Source of the DNA: Anaerolineales bacterium
GTDB taxonomy: Bacteria; Chloroflexota; Anaerolineae; 4572-78; J111
Assembly: GCA_015075405.1 (NCBI GenBank)
Contig: JABTUK010000001.1
Coordinates: forward strand, 496,001-560,000
Direction of reading: 5' to 3'
DNA length: 64,000 nucleotides
Shown: positions 9,252 to 17,338 of the stretch, piece by piece
Layout of the letters: every line of letters begins with the position of its first letter
Numbering within the stretch: the first letter of the stretch is position 1
Made by a program: the position numbers and the translations under genes
The notes under the pieces: model-generated
Told to the model about the DNA's origin: nothing
The model's input: only the letters and a program-made list of their open reading frames with translations
Database searches by the model: none

Positions 9252-9280
9252 ATATTAACACAATCATTGCGCCGGAGCAA
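9252..9280 (-). promoter_or_regulatory. sigma70-type promoter of glgB
   Basis: On the minus strand, TTGCTC, 17 bases, TAATAT. The -10 lies about 40 bases before the glgB start codon. Confidence 0.55.
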
Positions 9281-9291
9281 TTGCCAGAGGG

Positions 9292-9350
9292 CAGTAATCA
9301 GTAATCGGTGGTCAGTGGTCAGAAAAATTTCTGATTACTGATTGCTGACT
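9292..9350. repeat. CAGTAAT heptamer palindrome
   Basis: Tandem CAGTAAT/CAGTGGT-type units followed by the reverse-complement series CTGATTACTGATTG. It is one of three loci of this unit (also 12392-12475 and 31226-31269). Confidence 0.7.
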
Positions 9351-9403
9351 ATCATTTTACTATTCAGCGTAGGGATTGCGTAGGCTAAATCGCCTACTAA
9401 GAG

Positions 9404-9433
9404 TTGCCAAGCCGTAAGCCATCATGCTATAAT
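9404..9433 (+). promoter_or_regulatory. sigma70-type promoter
   Basis: TTGCCA (9404-9409), 18 bases, TATAAT (9428-9433). It drives the small membrane protein at 9506 and shows that upstream in-frame codons of that reading frame are not translated. Confidence 0.65.
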
Positions 9434-9450
9434 CGCCAATTAGATAGTAA

Positions 9451-9489
9451 ATGGTTGCTCACTCTGGGAACAGTGAGCAACAAAACCAT
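9451..9489 (+). promoter_or_regulatory. 5' leader hairpin
   Basis: A perfect ten-base stem GTTGCTCACT / AGTGAGCAAC with an outer ATGG / CCAT pair. It ends two bases before the GGAGGAAGG ribosome binding site of the next gene and could affect mRNA stability or initiation. Confidence 0.45.
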
Positions 9490-9505
9490 TTGGAGGAAGG
9501 TTAAA

Positions 9506-10078
9506 ATGACGGCAACAACACAACGGCGACGGCAGGCTGAATTTACATCATCGCCCCGCCGCCAACGTATCGCCAAAAGAACCCAACCGGCCGGCTCAAC
9601 TGTTACGTCGAGTCTAAAGGCTGGCTTGATTGGCGGGTTTGGTATTTTACTTTTAATGTTGATTAGCCTGGTGCCCTTTGAGTTTTTGGCCTGTCTGGTT
9701 GTGCCCGGTTTTTTGGTTGTCTGGCTAACCACCGGGTTGCTGGCCGGTATCTTTGCCGGAGATAGTGTGCAGAACAGCCATCAGGGCGGCAAGGTTGGCT
9801 GGATAGCCGGATTTTGGGCCGGCGTTATCGGTGGGATTGTGGCGATGGCCATGGCCGCCTTTGGGGCCATTATGGGCAGCTTTGGTCAAAATGTGGTCAG
9901 CCAATTCACCCCCGATCAATTAGCCCAATTGGTTAACTTCGGTCTCACCCCCGAAATTATCGCCCTGGCCGGGCGTGTCTCCGGGGCATTGCTGGTGTAT
10001 GGGGTGATCGGCTCGTTGGTGTCTGGTCTCTTTAGCTCCATCGGCGGGATGGTTTATCCCAAGTTAGGCCACCAGTAA
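9506..10078 (+). CDS. small glycine-rich multi-pass membrane protein
   Basis: 190-aa protein of unrecognised function. The first 40 residues are basic and polar (MTATTQRRRQAEF...). They are followed by about four hydrophobic segments: IGGFGILLLMLISLVPF, LVVPGFLVVWLTTGLLAGIF, WIAGFWAGVIGGIVAMAM and a last one near GALLVYGVIGSLVSGL. The Gly/Ala content suggests tightly packed helices, and the Arg-rich N-terminus should stay in the cytosol. The start is ATG 9506, chosen because GGAGGAAGG precedes it at good spacing and because a promoter occupies the region further upstream. It stands alone, with its own promoter, leader hairpin and terminator. Confidence 0.75.
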   Translation: MTATTQRRRQAEFTSSPRRQRIAKRTQPAGSTVTSSLKAGLIGGFGILLLMLISLVPFEFLACLVVPGFLVVWLTTGLLAGIFAGDSVQNSHQGGKVGWIAGFWAGVIGGIVAMAMAAFGAIMGSFGQNVVSQFTPDQLAQLVNFGLTPEIIALAGRVSGALLVYGVIGSLVSGLFSSIGGMVYPKLGHQ

Positions 10079-10098
10079 ATAAATTTTGGCTTGGTTGA

Positions 10099-10133
10099 AC
10101 CCAAAGCTCCCGTACTCCGGGGGCTTTTTTATT
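10099..10133 (+). terminator. intrinsic terminator
   Basis: Hairpin with arms AAGCTCCC and GGGGGCTT followed by a T run, just after the small membrane protein gene. Confidence 0.75.
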
Positions 10134-10176
10134 GTAAAAATTGACAATTAGCGCCTAACCCTTAATAATTGCGCCC

Positions 10177-10920
10177 ATGACATTCAACTCACCCACCGAA
10201 AAGCACCACTATGTGAACACGATGTTTGCCCGGATTGCCCACCGCTATGATACCATGAACCGGATTATGACTGGCGGGCAGGACCGGCGCTGGCGCAAAC
10301 TCCTGATCCAACAGGCGCAACTGCCGCCCCAGGGTAAACTGCTCGACATTGCCACCGGCACCGGCGATATTGCCTTCGAGGCGCTGCGCCAACACCCTCA
10401 TTTGGAACAGGTTGTCGGGGCGGATTTTACCCTGCCGATGTTGAGAGAGGCGAAGAGGCGAGGAGGCGAAGCGATGAGGTTGCCCGTGTCCTCGCCTCCT
10501 CGCGTCACGCTTCCCCTCAGTTGGAGCGGGGCCGATACCTTGCACCTGCCCTTTGCCGACAACACCTTTGATGCAGTTGCCAGCGGCTTTTTGATGCGCA
10601 ATGTTACCAGTGTGCCCTTAGCCCTGGCCGAGCAGCGGCGAGTTTGCAAACCGGGCGGGCGGGTGCTGATTTTGGAAATTCCACGTCCGGCCGACACCTG
10701 GTTTGGCCGGCTGTTCCGGCTGTACTTCCACCGGGTTGTCCCCTTTATCGGCGGCCTGATCAGCGGCCAGCGCGACGCCTATGCCTATCTCCCCGCCTCC
10801 GCCGAAGTTTTTCTACGCCCCAACGAACTTAAAGCCGAAATGGAAAAAACCGGGCTGCGGGAGGTAAGTTACACCATGCTGATGTTTGGGACCGTCGCTT
10901 TGCATGTTGGAGTAAAATGA
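10177..10920 (+). CDS. UbiE/MenG-type quinone methyltransferase
   Basis: 247-aa class I SAM methyltransferase of the UbiE/COQ5 family, which methylates demethylmenaquinone at the inner membrane face. Family features are NRIMTGGQDRRWRK (residues 28-41), SAM motif I LLDIATGTGDIA (55-66), the acidic loop GADFT (81-85), PFADNTFDAVASGFLMRN (116-133) and an L..G motif near PFIGGLISGQRDAYAYLP. Residues 90-113 are odd. They are encoded by a GAGGCGA-type repeat and its inverted copy, replacing the usual helix and strand between motif I and motif II. The rest of the fold is intact, so activity is plausible. The start is ATG 10177. Confidence 0.85.
   Translation: MTFNSPTEKHHYVNTMFARIAHRYDTMNRIMTGGQDRRWRKLLIQQAQLPPQGKLLDIATGTGDIAFEALRQHPHLEQVVGADFTLPMLREAKRRGGEAMRLPVSSPPRVTLPLSWSGADTLHLPFADNTFDAVASGFLMRNVTSVPLALAEQRRVCKPGGRVLILEIPRPADTWFGRLFRLYFHRVVPFIGGLISGQRDAYAYLPASAEVFLRPNELKAEMEKTGLREVSYTMLMFGTVALHVGVK
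10441..10509. repeat. GAGGCGA repeat inside ubiE
   Basis: Tandem GAGGCGA/GAGGCGAA units followed by the complementary CCTCGCCTCCTCGC series, read in frame as residues of about 90-113. The same unit is intergenic at 17228-17285 and 46251-46329. Confidence 0.75.
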
Positions 10921-10935
10921 AGGAATTATACGACT

Positions 10936-11000
10936 TGCGATTTTGGATTTACGATTTACGATTGAACTTGATCAGTACCAAATCGTAAATCGTAAATTGG
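10936..11000. repeat. TTTACGA heptamer palindrome
   Basis: GATTTACGATTTACGATT followed by its inverse AATCGTAAATCGTAAATT, between two methyltransferase genes. A second locus of this unit lies at 42884-42951. Confidence 0.75.
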
Positions 11001-11007
11001 TACGCCA

Positions 11008-11751
11008 ATGACACCTGCTTCCCCTTTCAACAAAGCCGACGAACGCGGCGTGCCTAGCCTGGTTTGGCGAGCCGGGCAAAACCGGCGGCTGGCTATGATT
11101 CAGGCGGCGGCGGGTGAGCGCCTATCGCCGTCGAATTGGGTTTTGGTAGATGGCTGCGGGGTGGGTCTATATGTTCGCGCTTTGCGCCAATTTACGCCGC
11201 ATGTGGTTGGGCTGGATATTGAGCCGGAACGCGTGAGCGACAGCTACGCTCATTCACCGCTGGTCAATGTGGCCGCCGGAGAATATCTGCCCTATCCCTC
11301 CGGCTGCTTCGATCTGGTGCTGAGCCACGAGGTGATTGAGCATGTTCAAAACGACGCCCTGGCTGTGGCCGAGATGGCGCGGGTTCTCAAAAAAGGGGGG
11401 CGGGCGATCATATTCTGTCCCAATCGGCTTTATCCCTTTGAAACGCACGGTCACTACTGGCAGGGCAAATATCATTTTGGCAACACGCCGTTTATCAACT
11501 ACCTGCCCAACACCCTGCGTAACAAGTTAGCGCCGCACGTTCGCGCCTACACCGGCAGTGATTTGAAGAAATTGGTCGCCGGCCTGCCCATCAAAATAGT
11601 TTCTCACACCCAAATTTACCCCGGCTATGATAATGTGGTCACTCGCCGTCCGGCGTTGGGCCGGCTGCTGCGCCGCCTCACCTATACCCTGGAACAGACT
11701 CCCTTGCGCTTGTTTGGCTTGTCGCACCTGCTGGTGATTGAGAAAATATAA
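11008..11751 (+). CDS. class I SAM-dependent methyltransferase
   Basis: 247-aa methyltransferase of the Methyltransf_11/25 type, substrate unknown. Motif I is VLVDGCGVGLYVRAL (about residues 46-60), with the acidic residue in VVGLDIEPERV (about 69-79) and the post-motif LSHEVIEHV (about 107-115). The C-terminal half has several aromatic residues (HGHYWQGKYHF), as often seen in SAM enzymes acting on quinones, sugars or lipids. It lies downstream of the UbiE-like gene in the same direction, but the repeat between them makes co-transcription uncertain. The start is the ATG at 11008. No clear ribosome binding site is visible because the repeat ends just before it. Confidence 0.8.
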   Translation: MTPASPFNKADERGVPSLVWRAGQNRRLAMIQAAAGERLSPSNWVLVDGCGVGLYVRALRQFTPHVVGLDIEPERVSDSYAHSPLVNVAAGEYLPYPSGCFDLVLSHEVIEHVQNDALAVAEMARVLKKGGRAIIFCPNRLYPFETHGHYWQGKYHFGNTPFINYLPNTLRNKLAPHVRAYTGSDLKKLVAGLPIKIVSHTQIYPGYDNVVTRRPALGRLLRRLTYTLEQTPLRLFGLSHLLVIEKI

Positions 11752-11786
11752 AAGACCCTAAAGGTCTTAAAGACCTTTAGGGTCTT
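11752..11786. terminator. perfect bidirectional hairpin between convergent genes
   Basis: A 16-base perfect stem (AAGACCCTAAAGGTCT and its complement) with a three-base loop, placed directly after the methyltransferase stop and 19 bases from the response regulator stop. There is no long T run, so it may act as an mRNA 3' end stabiliser as much as a terminator. Confidence 0.65.
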
Positions 11787-11805
11787 GAGCAAATGAAGGT
11801 TGAGT

Positions 11806-12231
11806 TTATTCTGTTTCATCCTGGCGCATCCGAACAACTCTTTTCGATAATACCGCCGAACCCACCTCCAGATAACGGTCAATAATGTCGGTCAAGTCGT
11901 CGGGGAGGATGGTTTTGATCAGATAATCATCGGCTCCGGCTTGCATCGCCTCGTCAATGAGCGCCTGCTCCTGGTAAGCAGAGAGCATCAAAATAGGAAT
12001 ATCTTTGGTTACTTTTAATTTACGCAGCCGTTTAACAGCCTCCACACCACTCATACGGGGCATCATCATATCCATCAAAATCAAGGCAGGACGCCAGGCT
12101 TTGGCTTTTTGAATACCCTGGAAGCCATCGTCGGCGGTAATCACCTCATAGCCAGCTTGAGTTAGCAGAAAACTTAACATGCGCTGGGTATCGGCATTAT
12201 CTTCAACACAAAGAATTTTGAATTTGGACAT
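11806..12231 (-). CDS. single-domain response regulator (CheY-like)
   Basis: 141-aa stand-alone receiver domain with no output domain. The acidic pair is in ILCVEDNADTQ (Glu10, Asp11), the phosphorylation site is Asp54 in LILMDMMMP, the conserved Ser/Thr is in ILMLSAYQ and the conserved Lys in YLIKTILP. All are intact, so it should accept phosphate from a histidine kinase. No kinase gene is in the window, so it is an orphan. After the receiver only about 20 residues remain, rich in Arg and acidic residues. The start is ATG 12231, preceded by a TTTACA-17-TAGAAT promoter. Confidence 0.9.
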   Translation of the reverse strand: MSKFKILCVEDNADTQRMLSFLLTQAGYEVITADDGFQGIQKAKAWRPALILMDMMMPRMSGVEAVKRLRKLKVTKDIPILMLSAYQEQALIDEAMQAGADDYLIKTILPDDLTDIIDRYLEVGSAVLSKRVVRMRQDETE

Positions 12232-12257
12232 TCGGTAGCCCTCCGCTAACGCTATTT

Positions 12258-12286
12258 ATTCTACCACATCAAAAACGGGGTGTAAA
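12258..12286 (-). promoter_or_regulatory. sigma70-type promoter of the response regulator
   Basis: On the minus strand, TTTACA, 17 bases, TAGAAT, with the start codon about 27 bases downstream. Confidence 0.55.
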
Positions 12287-12391
12287 TTCAGCCCCAAAAT
12301 ATTCTGTTAAATTCTTAACAAATTCGGGTAGAAGGCCGTTGCATCCGGCTTGCCCAACCTCTGCCTTTCTGCTAACATGACGCTTCGTTGA

Positions 12392-12475
12392 ACAGTAGCC
12401 AGTAGTCAGTAGTCAGTAGTCAGAATTTATCCAGTCAGAAACATCTGGCTACTGACATCTGATTACTGACTACTA
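12392..12475. repeat. CAGTAGT/CAGTAAT heptamer palindrome
   Basis: CAGTAGT repeated in tandem, then an inverted series CTACTGAC...CTGATTACTGACTACT. It sits between the divergent response regulator and PBP genes. The rest of the 270-base gap holds the regulator promoter and nothing else recognisable. Confidence 0.75.
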
Positions 12476-12502
12476 TTGAGATGAGGAGCAAGTTGTAAAA
12501 GT

Positions 12503-15500
12503 ATGCAGACCAGTCGCAAAGTAATGATTACCCGCCGCCGGCGGCGGCGGTTGCTGGAACAAAAACCAAAGATTTTTCTTTATCTGCTAAATTTTGCTAT
12601 TGCTGTTGTGGCGGTAATAGTGGCAGCTATTCTAACCGTTATTCTCAGTAGTGTTGGCTCAGCCTATGCCGTTTACAACAGTTTTGCCCAACAACTGCCC
12701 GACCCAACCGCTATTGAAACCGAACAGGAAGATTTTGAAACGACCAAAATCTATGACCGCACCGGCAAAACCTTGCTGTACGAAATTTTTGACCCGCTGC
12801 GCGGCGACCGCAGCTACATCGAGCTGAGTGAAATCCCCGAATTTTGTCGTGAATCTACCATCATTCTGGAAGATAAGAACTTTTACAACAACCCCGGCTT
12901 CGACATCGAAGGTATTACCCGCGCCTTTGTGCAAAACCTGCGCGGCGAGCGCATTCAAGGCGGCAGTTCGATTACCCAACAGCTCATCAAAAATATTTTA
13001 ATTGCCGAAGAAGAACGCACTCAGCTTTCCTACACCCGTAAAATCAAAGAGGTCATCTTAGCCACCGAAATTACCCGCCGTTTTAGCAAAGATCAAATTC
13101 TGGAATGGTATTTCAACACCAATGGCTACTTTAACCTGGCTTATGGCATTGACGCGGCGGCGCGAGTCTACTTTGACAAACCGGCCAGCGCCCTTTCCAA
13201 AGCTGAGTGCGCCATGCTGGCGGCTATCCCGCAAAACCCTTTTTACAACCCCATTGACAATTTCGATATCGCCAAAAATCGGCAGCGCATTACCCTCAAT
13301 CGGATGGTTGAAGAAGGTGTGCTTGCAACTGAGGAAGCTGACCAGATTTACAACGAACCGATCAAAATCAGGCAAGAAGAGGAAAAACGCTTTGATATTA
13401 TCGCCCCCCACTTTGCCGTCTATGTCCGTAAGGAACTGGAGCGCACCCCGGAACGCTACAACATCAGCGACCCCGACCAGATTTATCGGGGGGGGTTGAA
13501 GGTTTACACCACTCTTGACCTCAACTTGAACAATGAAGCCCAAAGGATTGCCGCCGAACACATCAAACAGTTGCTGGAAGAAGAACACAATGCCAGCAAT
13601 GCCTGTGTCGTTTCTATCCGCCCCAAAACCGGCGAAATCCTGGCCATGGTCGGCAGCGTGGATTATTGGGATGAAGAAAACGACGGCAATGTGAATGTCT
13701 GCACCGCCGACCCCGGCCGCCAGCCCGGTTCATCCTTTAAACCCTTCAACTACATGACCCTCTTCTCGCAAGGCGTTTACAACGCCGCCACCATGGTCAT
13801 GGATGTGCGCCAATCCTTCCCCGATGACCCGAATCCCCCCTATGTGCCTGAGAATTACGACCCGACTGGCCAGGGCAAATATCATGGCCCGGTTCGCCTG
13901 CGGACTGCCCTGGCCAGCAGCTACAATATTCCGGCGGTGTGGGCCTTGAGCAAGGCTGGGGTGAAAAATGTCATCGCTACGGCCCACCGTATGGGCATTA
14001 CCACCCTCAATGCCGATTACTACGGCCTGGCCCTGACTCTGGGCGGCGGCGAAGTGAAGCCGCTGGATATGGCCTACGCCTACAGCGTCTGGGCTAACCT
14101 CGGCGTAATGGCCGGCCAGCCCGTCCCCGAAGTAAATCGTCGTCCCGGTCACCGCACCCTCGACCCCGTCTCAATTCTGCGGATTGAGGACAAAGCCGGC
14201 AATATTATTTATGAGTATAAACAGCCCACCACCGAGCAAATCATTGATCCGGCCCTGGCCTATTTGATGGTTGATATCCTGTCGGACAACAACGCCCGCA
14301 CCCCTGGCTTTGGAGCCAACAGCGTTTTGAAAAAGGATTTTGAAGACCGGCCCATCGCCGCCAAAACCGGGACCACCAACAACTTTAGAGATAACTGGAC
14401 GGTCGGCTTTACCCCACAGCTCTCCACCGCCGTCTGGGTGGGCAATAACGACAACGAAGAAATGAAAGATGTGACCGGCCTCTCCGGGGCGGCCCCGATC
14501 TGGCATGATGTTATGCTCTACTATCTCAACGACAAGCCGGTGGAAGAGTGGCAACGTCCACCCGGATTAGTAGATGTCCGCGTTGACTCCGTCTCCGGCC
14601 TGTTACCTAACGAACATACCCCTGGCTCGGTGACTGAACTTTTCCTGGAAGGTACTGAGCCGACCCAAAAAGACAACGTTCATCAGGTCTTCCGCATCAA
14701 TCGCGAAAACGGCAAATTAGCCACCGTTTACACTCCACCCGAAATGGTCGAAGAGCGCGTTTACGAAGTCTACCCGCCCGTGGCCGCCGACTGGGTGCGC
14801 GAGAACGGCATCCCCCAGCCGCCAACCGAGTATGATGACAGCACCGGTCCGGCAGTCAATGTTGGCCCGGTGGCGATTATCAATCCGCGCCCCTATGAGT
14901 ACATCAAGGGCGGCCAGGTGATTACCGGCAACGCCAAAGCCGATAGTTTCCAGCTTTACCGGGTCGAAGTGGGCCAGGGGTTAAACCCGGTCGAGTGGTG
15001 GCAACTGGGCAGCGACCATCCTGATCAGGTTGAAGGCGGCCAGTTAGAATTTTGGGACACCAGCAGCGCCCAGGAAGGGCTGTACACCCTACAATTGACG
15101 GTTGTCAAAGGCGATCAGGGCATCGAGCGCAAGGCTGTCCAGGTGACGGTAGATAACACCCCGCCCACAGTGGAATTGATCAACCCGGAGCCGGATAAAA
15201 TCTACGTCAAGGAAGATGATCTGTGGGTTAATATTCAGGCCGACGCCGTAGACAACCTCTCGATGAATCGAGTCGAGTTTTTCCTGGACAATCAAAAAAT
15301 TGGCGAAAGCACCGTAGCGCCCTACACCCTGCGCTGGAATATTGTCATGACCGACACGCCGATCCTGTATCAAGAAGCGCCGTTAGTTCAGCCGGCGGTG
15401 ATTACGCAGCCGGATGGCACTATTACCACCACCGGGGTTGTCACGCTCAGCGAAGTGCTAACCGTAACCCAAACCATTACCGACCCGGCCGAACTGGCCA

Positions 15501-15799
15501 ACTGGCCGGCTGATTTTGCCCCGGAAAAATGGATTGGCTATCAAAAAGTCTACTCCGGCGGCTTTAGCATCATCAGCACCACCCTGGGCTACACCGAAAC
15601 CCACCTACTCCACGTAGTCGCCTTCGACTCCGCCGGCAACGAAACCAAAACCGAGCCAATCCGCATCCAGGTGATGCACAAGAAAGAGGAAGAAGAAGAA
15701 GAGGAAGCCGCCGACGAAAGCCAGGGCTATCTCTTACCGCCGATTTATCGGGAGCGAGCGCCGTTTGGCTGGCAGCGGCGGGTTACGCACCTTGGCTGA
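12503..15799 (+). CDS. class A penicillin-binding protein (PBP1A-like) with C-terminal Ig-like extension
   Basis: Bifunctional peptidoglycan synthase, 1098 aa, anchored by one membrane helix (about residues 24-50) after a very basic cytosolic tail (RRRRRR). The GT51 glycosyltransferase domain has the catalytic Glu123 in ILEDKNF and the GGSSITQQL motif at 153-161. The transpeptidase domain has SSFK (Ser410, Lys413), SYN (473-475) and KTGT from Lys621. After about residue 780 there are extra extracellular beta-rich modules, with stretches such as VAIINPRPYEYIKGG and TPPTVELINPEPDKIYVKEDD, resembling Ig-like or Big domains. It ends in a Glu-rich tail. It is a paralogue of the gene at 47846. The start is ATG 12503; the upstream region is mostly repeat. 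Confidence 0.93.
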   Translation: MQTSRKVMITRRRRRRLLEQKPKIFLYLLNFAIAVVAVIVAAILTVILSSVGSAYAVYNSFAQQLPDPTAIETEQEDFETTKIYDRTGKTLLYEIFDPLRGDRSYIELSEIPEFCRESTIILEDKNFYNNPGFDIEGITRAFVQNLRGERIQGGSSITQQLIKNILIAEEERTQLSYTRKIKEVILATEITRRFSKDQILEWYFNTNGYFNLAYGIDAAARVYFDKPASALSKAECAMLAAIPQNPFYNPIDNFDIAKNRQRITLNRMVEEGVLATEEADQIYNEPIKIRQEEEKRFDIIAPHFAVYVRKELERTPERYNISDPDQIYRGGLKVYTTLDLNLNNEAQRIAAEHIKQLLEEEHNASNACVVSIRPKTGEILAMVGSVDYWDEENDGNVNVCTADPGRQPGSSFKPFNYMTLFSQGVYNAATMVMDVRQSFPDDPNPPYVPENYDPTGQGKYHGPVRLRTALASSYNIPAVWALSKAGVKNVIATAHRMGITTLNADYYGLALTLGGGEVKPLDMAYAYSVWANLGVMAGQPVPEVNRRPGHRTLDPVSILRIEDKAGNIIYEYKQPTTEQIIDPALAYLMVDILSDNNARTPGFGANSVLKKDFEDRPIAAKTGTTNNFRDNWTVGFTPQLSTAVWVGNNDNEEMKDVTGLSGAAPIWHDVMLYYLNDKPVEEWQRPPGLVDVRVDSVSGLLPNEHTPGSVTELFLEGTEPTQKDNVHQVFRINRENGKLATVYTPPEMVEERVYEVYPPVAADWVRENGIPQPPTEYDDSTGPAVNVGPVAIINPRPYEYIKGGQVITGNAKADSFQLYRVEVGQGLNPVEWWQLGSDHPDQVEGGQLEFWDTSSAQEGLYTLQLTVVKGDQGIERKAVQVTVDNTPPTVELINPEPDKIYVKEDDLWVNIQADAVDNLSMNRVEFFLDNQKIGESTVAPYTLRWNIVMTDTPILYQEAPLVQPAVITQPDGTITTTGVVTLSEVLTVTQTITDPAELANWPADFAPEKWIGYQKVYSGGFSIISTTLGYTETHLLHVVAFDSAGNETKTEPIRIQVMHKKEEEEEEEAADESQGYLLPPIYRERAPFGWQRRVTHLG

Positions 15800-15812
15800 T
15801 AAGGAAAAATAA

Positions 15813-16385
15813 GTGATTATTGCAGGGATATACTCTTTCAAGGGTGGCAAAGAATTTATTGAGACAAAATTTGCAGTCGAGCTTGCCGAAACAAAACAAA
15901 TTATTGCGGCAGTAGACGGTTCAACATATAAAATCGGCATCAACCAGAAAAATGCTGCACTCGAACAGGTTTTATACGATCCAGCATCATTGTCCAGGGC
16001 TTTTAGTATAGAATTTGAAGCTCGACATTGGCAAAAAGGCAAGATTCGATGTGAATATCCAACCGAATATTATGTTCACGGATATGTGCCTGCTACTTTT
16101 CCAAATGATACTTATCGAGAAATTGACTTCGTAAAAAACCGTGTAGGAATAGGTCTTCAGTTCAGCAAGTATGCTTCATCAATGGTTTACAACGTCTGCG
16201 CCAAGATGACCATTTTTCATAACCTTGATCTGATTGATGTGGGCATTGAAATTGTGCCCCTCAAAGGCTTTGCCGATGATATGTCCACCGGCGTTTCATA
16301 TTTCGAGCAGTTTGTGTGGGATTTGGAACATCGTGGGGTGGCTGACATTGACATTCCAGTACTGATTTTAGGCATAGCGATGTAG
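15813..16385 (+). CDS. BglII/BstYI-like restriction endonuclease, catalytic Glu replaced
   Basis: 190-aa protein resembling type II restriction enzymes of the BglII/BstYI group (GATC-containing sites). The core EIDFVKNRVGIGLQFSKY (residues 103-120) and the following KMTIFHNLDLIDVGIEIVP and STGVSYFEQ match my recollection of that family. In BglII the active site is Asp84, Glu93 and Gln95. Here the equivalents by spacing are Asp105, Gly114 and Gln116, so the metal-binding Glu is missing. The gene begins at GTG 15813 behind AAGGAAA, 13 bases after the PBP gene, and ends 10 bases before surE. It is more A+T-rich than both neighbours. No matching methyltransferase is adjacent. It is likely acquired and possibly inactive. 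Confidence 0.65.
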   Translation: MIIAGIYSFKGGKEFIETKFAVELAETKQIIAAVDGSTYKIGINQKNAALEQVLYDPASLSRAFSIEFEARHWQKGKIRCEYPTEYYVHGYVPATFPNDTYREIDFVKNRVGIGLQFSKYASSMVYNVCAKMTIFHNLDLIDVGIEIVPLKGFADDMSTGVSYFEQFVWDLEHRGVADIDIPVLILGIAM

Positions 16386-16395
16386 AGACAAACTC

Positions 16396-17220
16396 ATGTT
16401 AATTCTCATTACCAACGATGACGGCATCAACGCCCCGGCCCTGTTCCCGCTGAAACAAGCCCTGGATACAGTAGCCGAGACATTAGTCTTTGCCCCCGAC
16501 CATAACTGGTCGGCCTCCGGGCATCCCAAAACCATGCACAAACCGCTGCGGGCCGATCCTTTTATTCTGCCCGACGGCAGCCAGGGCTTTGTGTCCACCG
16601 CCCCCCCACCCGACTGTGTGGCCTTGGCTATGCTCGGCGTGGTGGAGCGCAAACCCGATTTAGTAGTCTCCGGGATCAATCACGGGGCCAATTTGGGCTA
16701 TGATGTTTTTTACTCCGGCACAGTGGCCGCCGCGGTCGAGGCCACCATCGAGGGGCTGCCGGCCATTGCCATTTCGCGTGATTTTGAAGAAAAAGAACAA
16801 GATATGGCCATCACCCCCGGTTTCAGCGACGAAGCCGTGCGCATGAAGAACGCCCAGATTGATTACACGCCCATCGCCGCTTTTTGCGCCCGCCTGGCCC
16901 AAAAAACCCTGGAGCATGGGCTGCCGGCCAATACCCTGCTGAATGTCAACATCCCCAGCGCCCCCTGGGAACACATTAAAGGCGTTGAACTGACCCGTCT
17001 GGGCCAGCGGGTGTACCGGGATGAATTGGTGGCCCGCAAGGACCCGCGCGGCCGCCCTTATTACTGGATTGGCGGTTTGCCGCCCCACGGCGTCCCAGAT
17101 CAAGGTACCGACATTTGGGCGTTGGCTAACAACCTGATTTCAATTACCCCGATCAACCTGGATATCACCGCCTATCGTTTCATCGAAGAATTGAAACGCT
17201 GGAAGTTGGAGGAGTTGTGA
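16396..17220 (+). CDS. surE: 5'/3'-nucleotidase SurE
   Basis: SurE-family metal-dependent nucleoside monophosphate phosphatase, 274 aa, cytosolic. The active site is intact: Asp8-Asp9 in ILITNDDGINAP, Ser39 in the APDHNWSASG loop, and Asn95 in VVSGINHGANLG. The longer inserts after residue 130 (EEKEQDMAITPGF) are seen in bacterial SurE proteins above 250 aa. It follows the BglII-like gene by ten bases and may be transcribed with it. A second surE paralogue is at 45440. The start is ATG 16396. Confidence 0.93.
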   Translation: MLILITNDDGINAPALFPLKQALDTVAETLVFAPDHNWSASGHPKTMHKPLRADPFILPDGSQGFVSTAPPPDCVALAMLGVVERKPDLVVSGINHGANLGYDVFYSGTVAAAVEATIEGLPAIAISRDFEEKEQDMAITPGFSDEAVRMKNAQIDYTPIAAFCARLAQKTLEHGLPANTLLNVNIPSAPWEHIKGVELTRLGQRVYRDELVARKDPRGRPYYWIGGLPPHGVPDQGTDIWALANNLISITPINLDITAYRFIEELKRWKLEEL

Positions 17221-17227
17221 GACAAAG

Positions 17228-17338
17228 ACGCGAAGACACGAGGACGCGCAGAGATGAGGAGGCGAGGAGGCGAAGAAGCGAGGAAGTCGAAACCTACTGC
17301 CTACTGCCTACTGCCTACTACCTACTACCTACTACCTT
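17228..17338. repeat. GAGGCGA and CCTACTA/CCTACTG repeats
   Basis: A GAGGCGAG-type stretch is followed directly by about six tandem CCTACTG/CCTACTA heptamers. The CCTACTA unit also forms the hairpin inserted in 23S rRNA at 36158-36232. Confidence 0.8.

Noticed and set aside
9404..9505. Longer N-terminus for the small membrane protein
   Set aside because: This stretch contains a consensus-like promoter (TTGCCA-18-TATAAT) and a leader hairpin, and a strong ribosome binding site precedes the ATG at 9506.
17228..17338. CRISPR array
   Set aside because: The tandem repeats here and elsewhere have 7-base units without unique spacers, and no cas genes are in the window.
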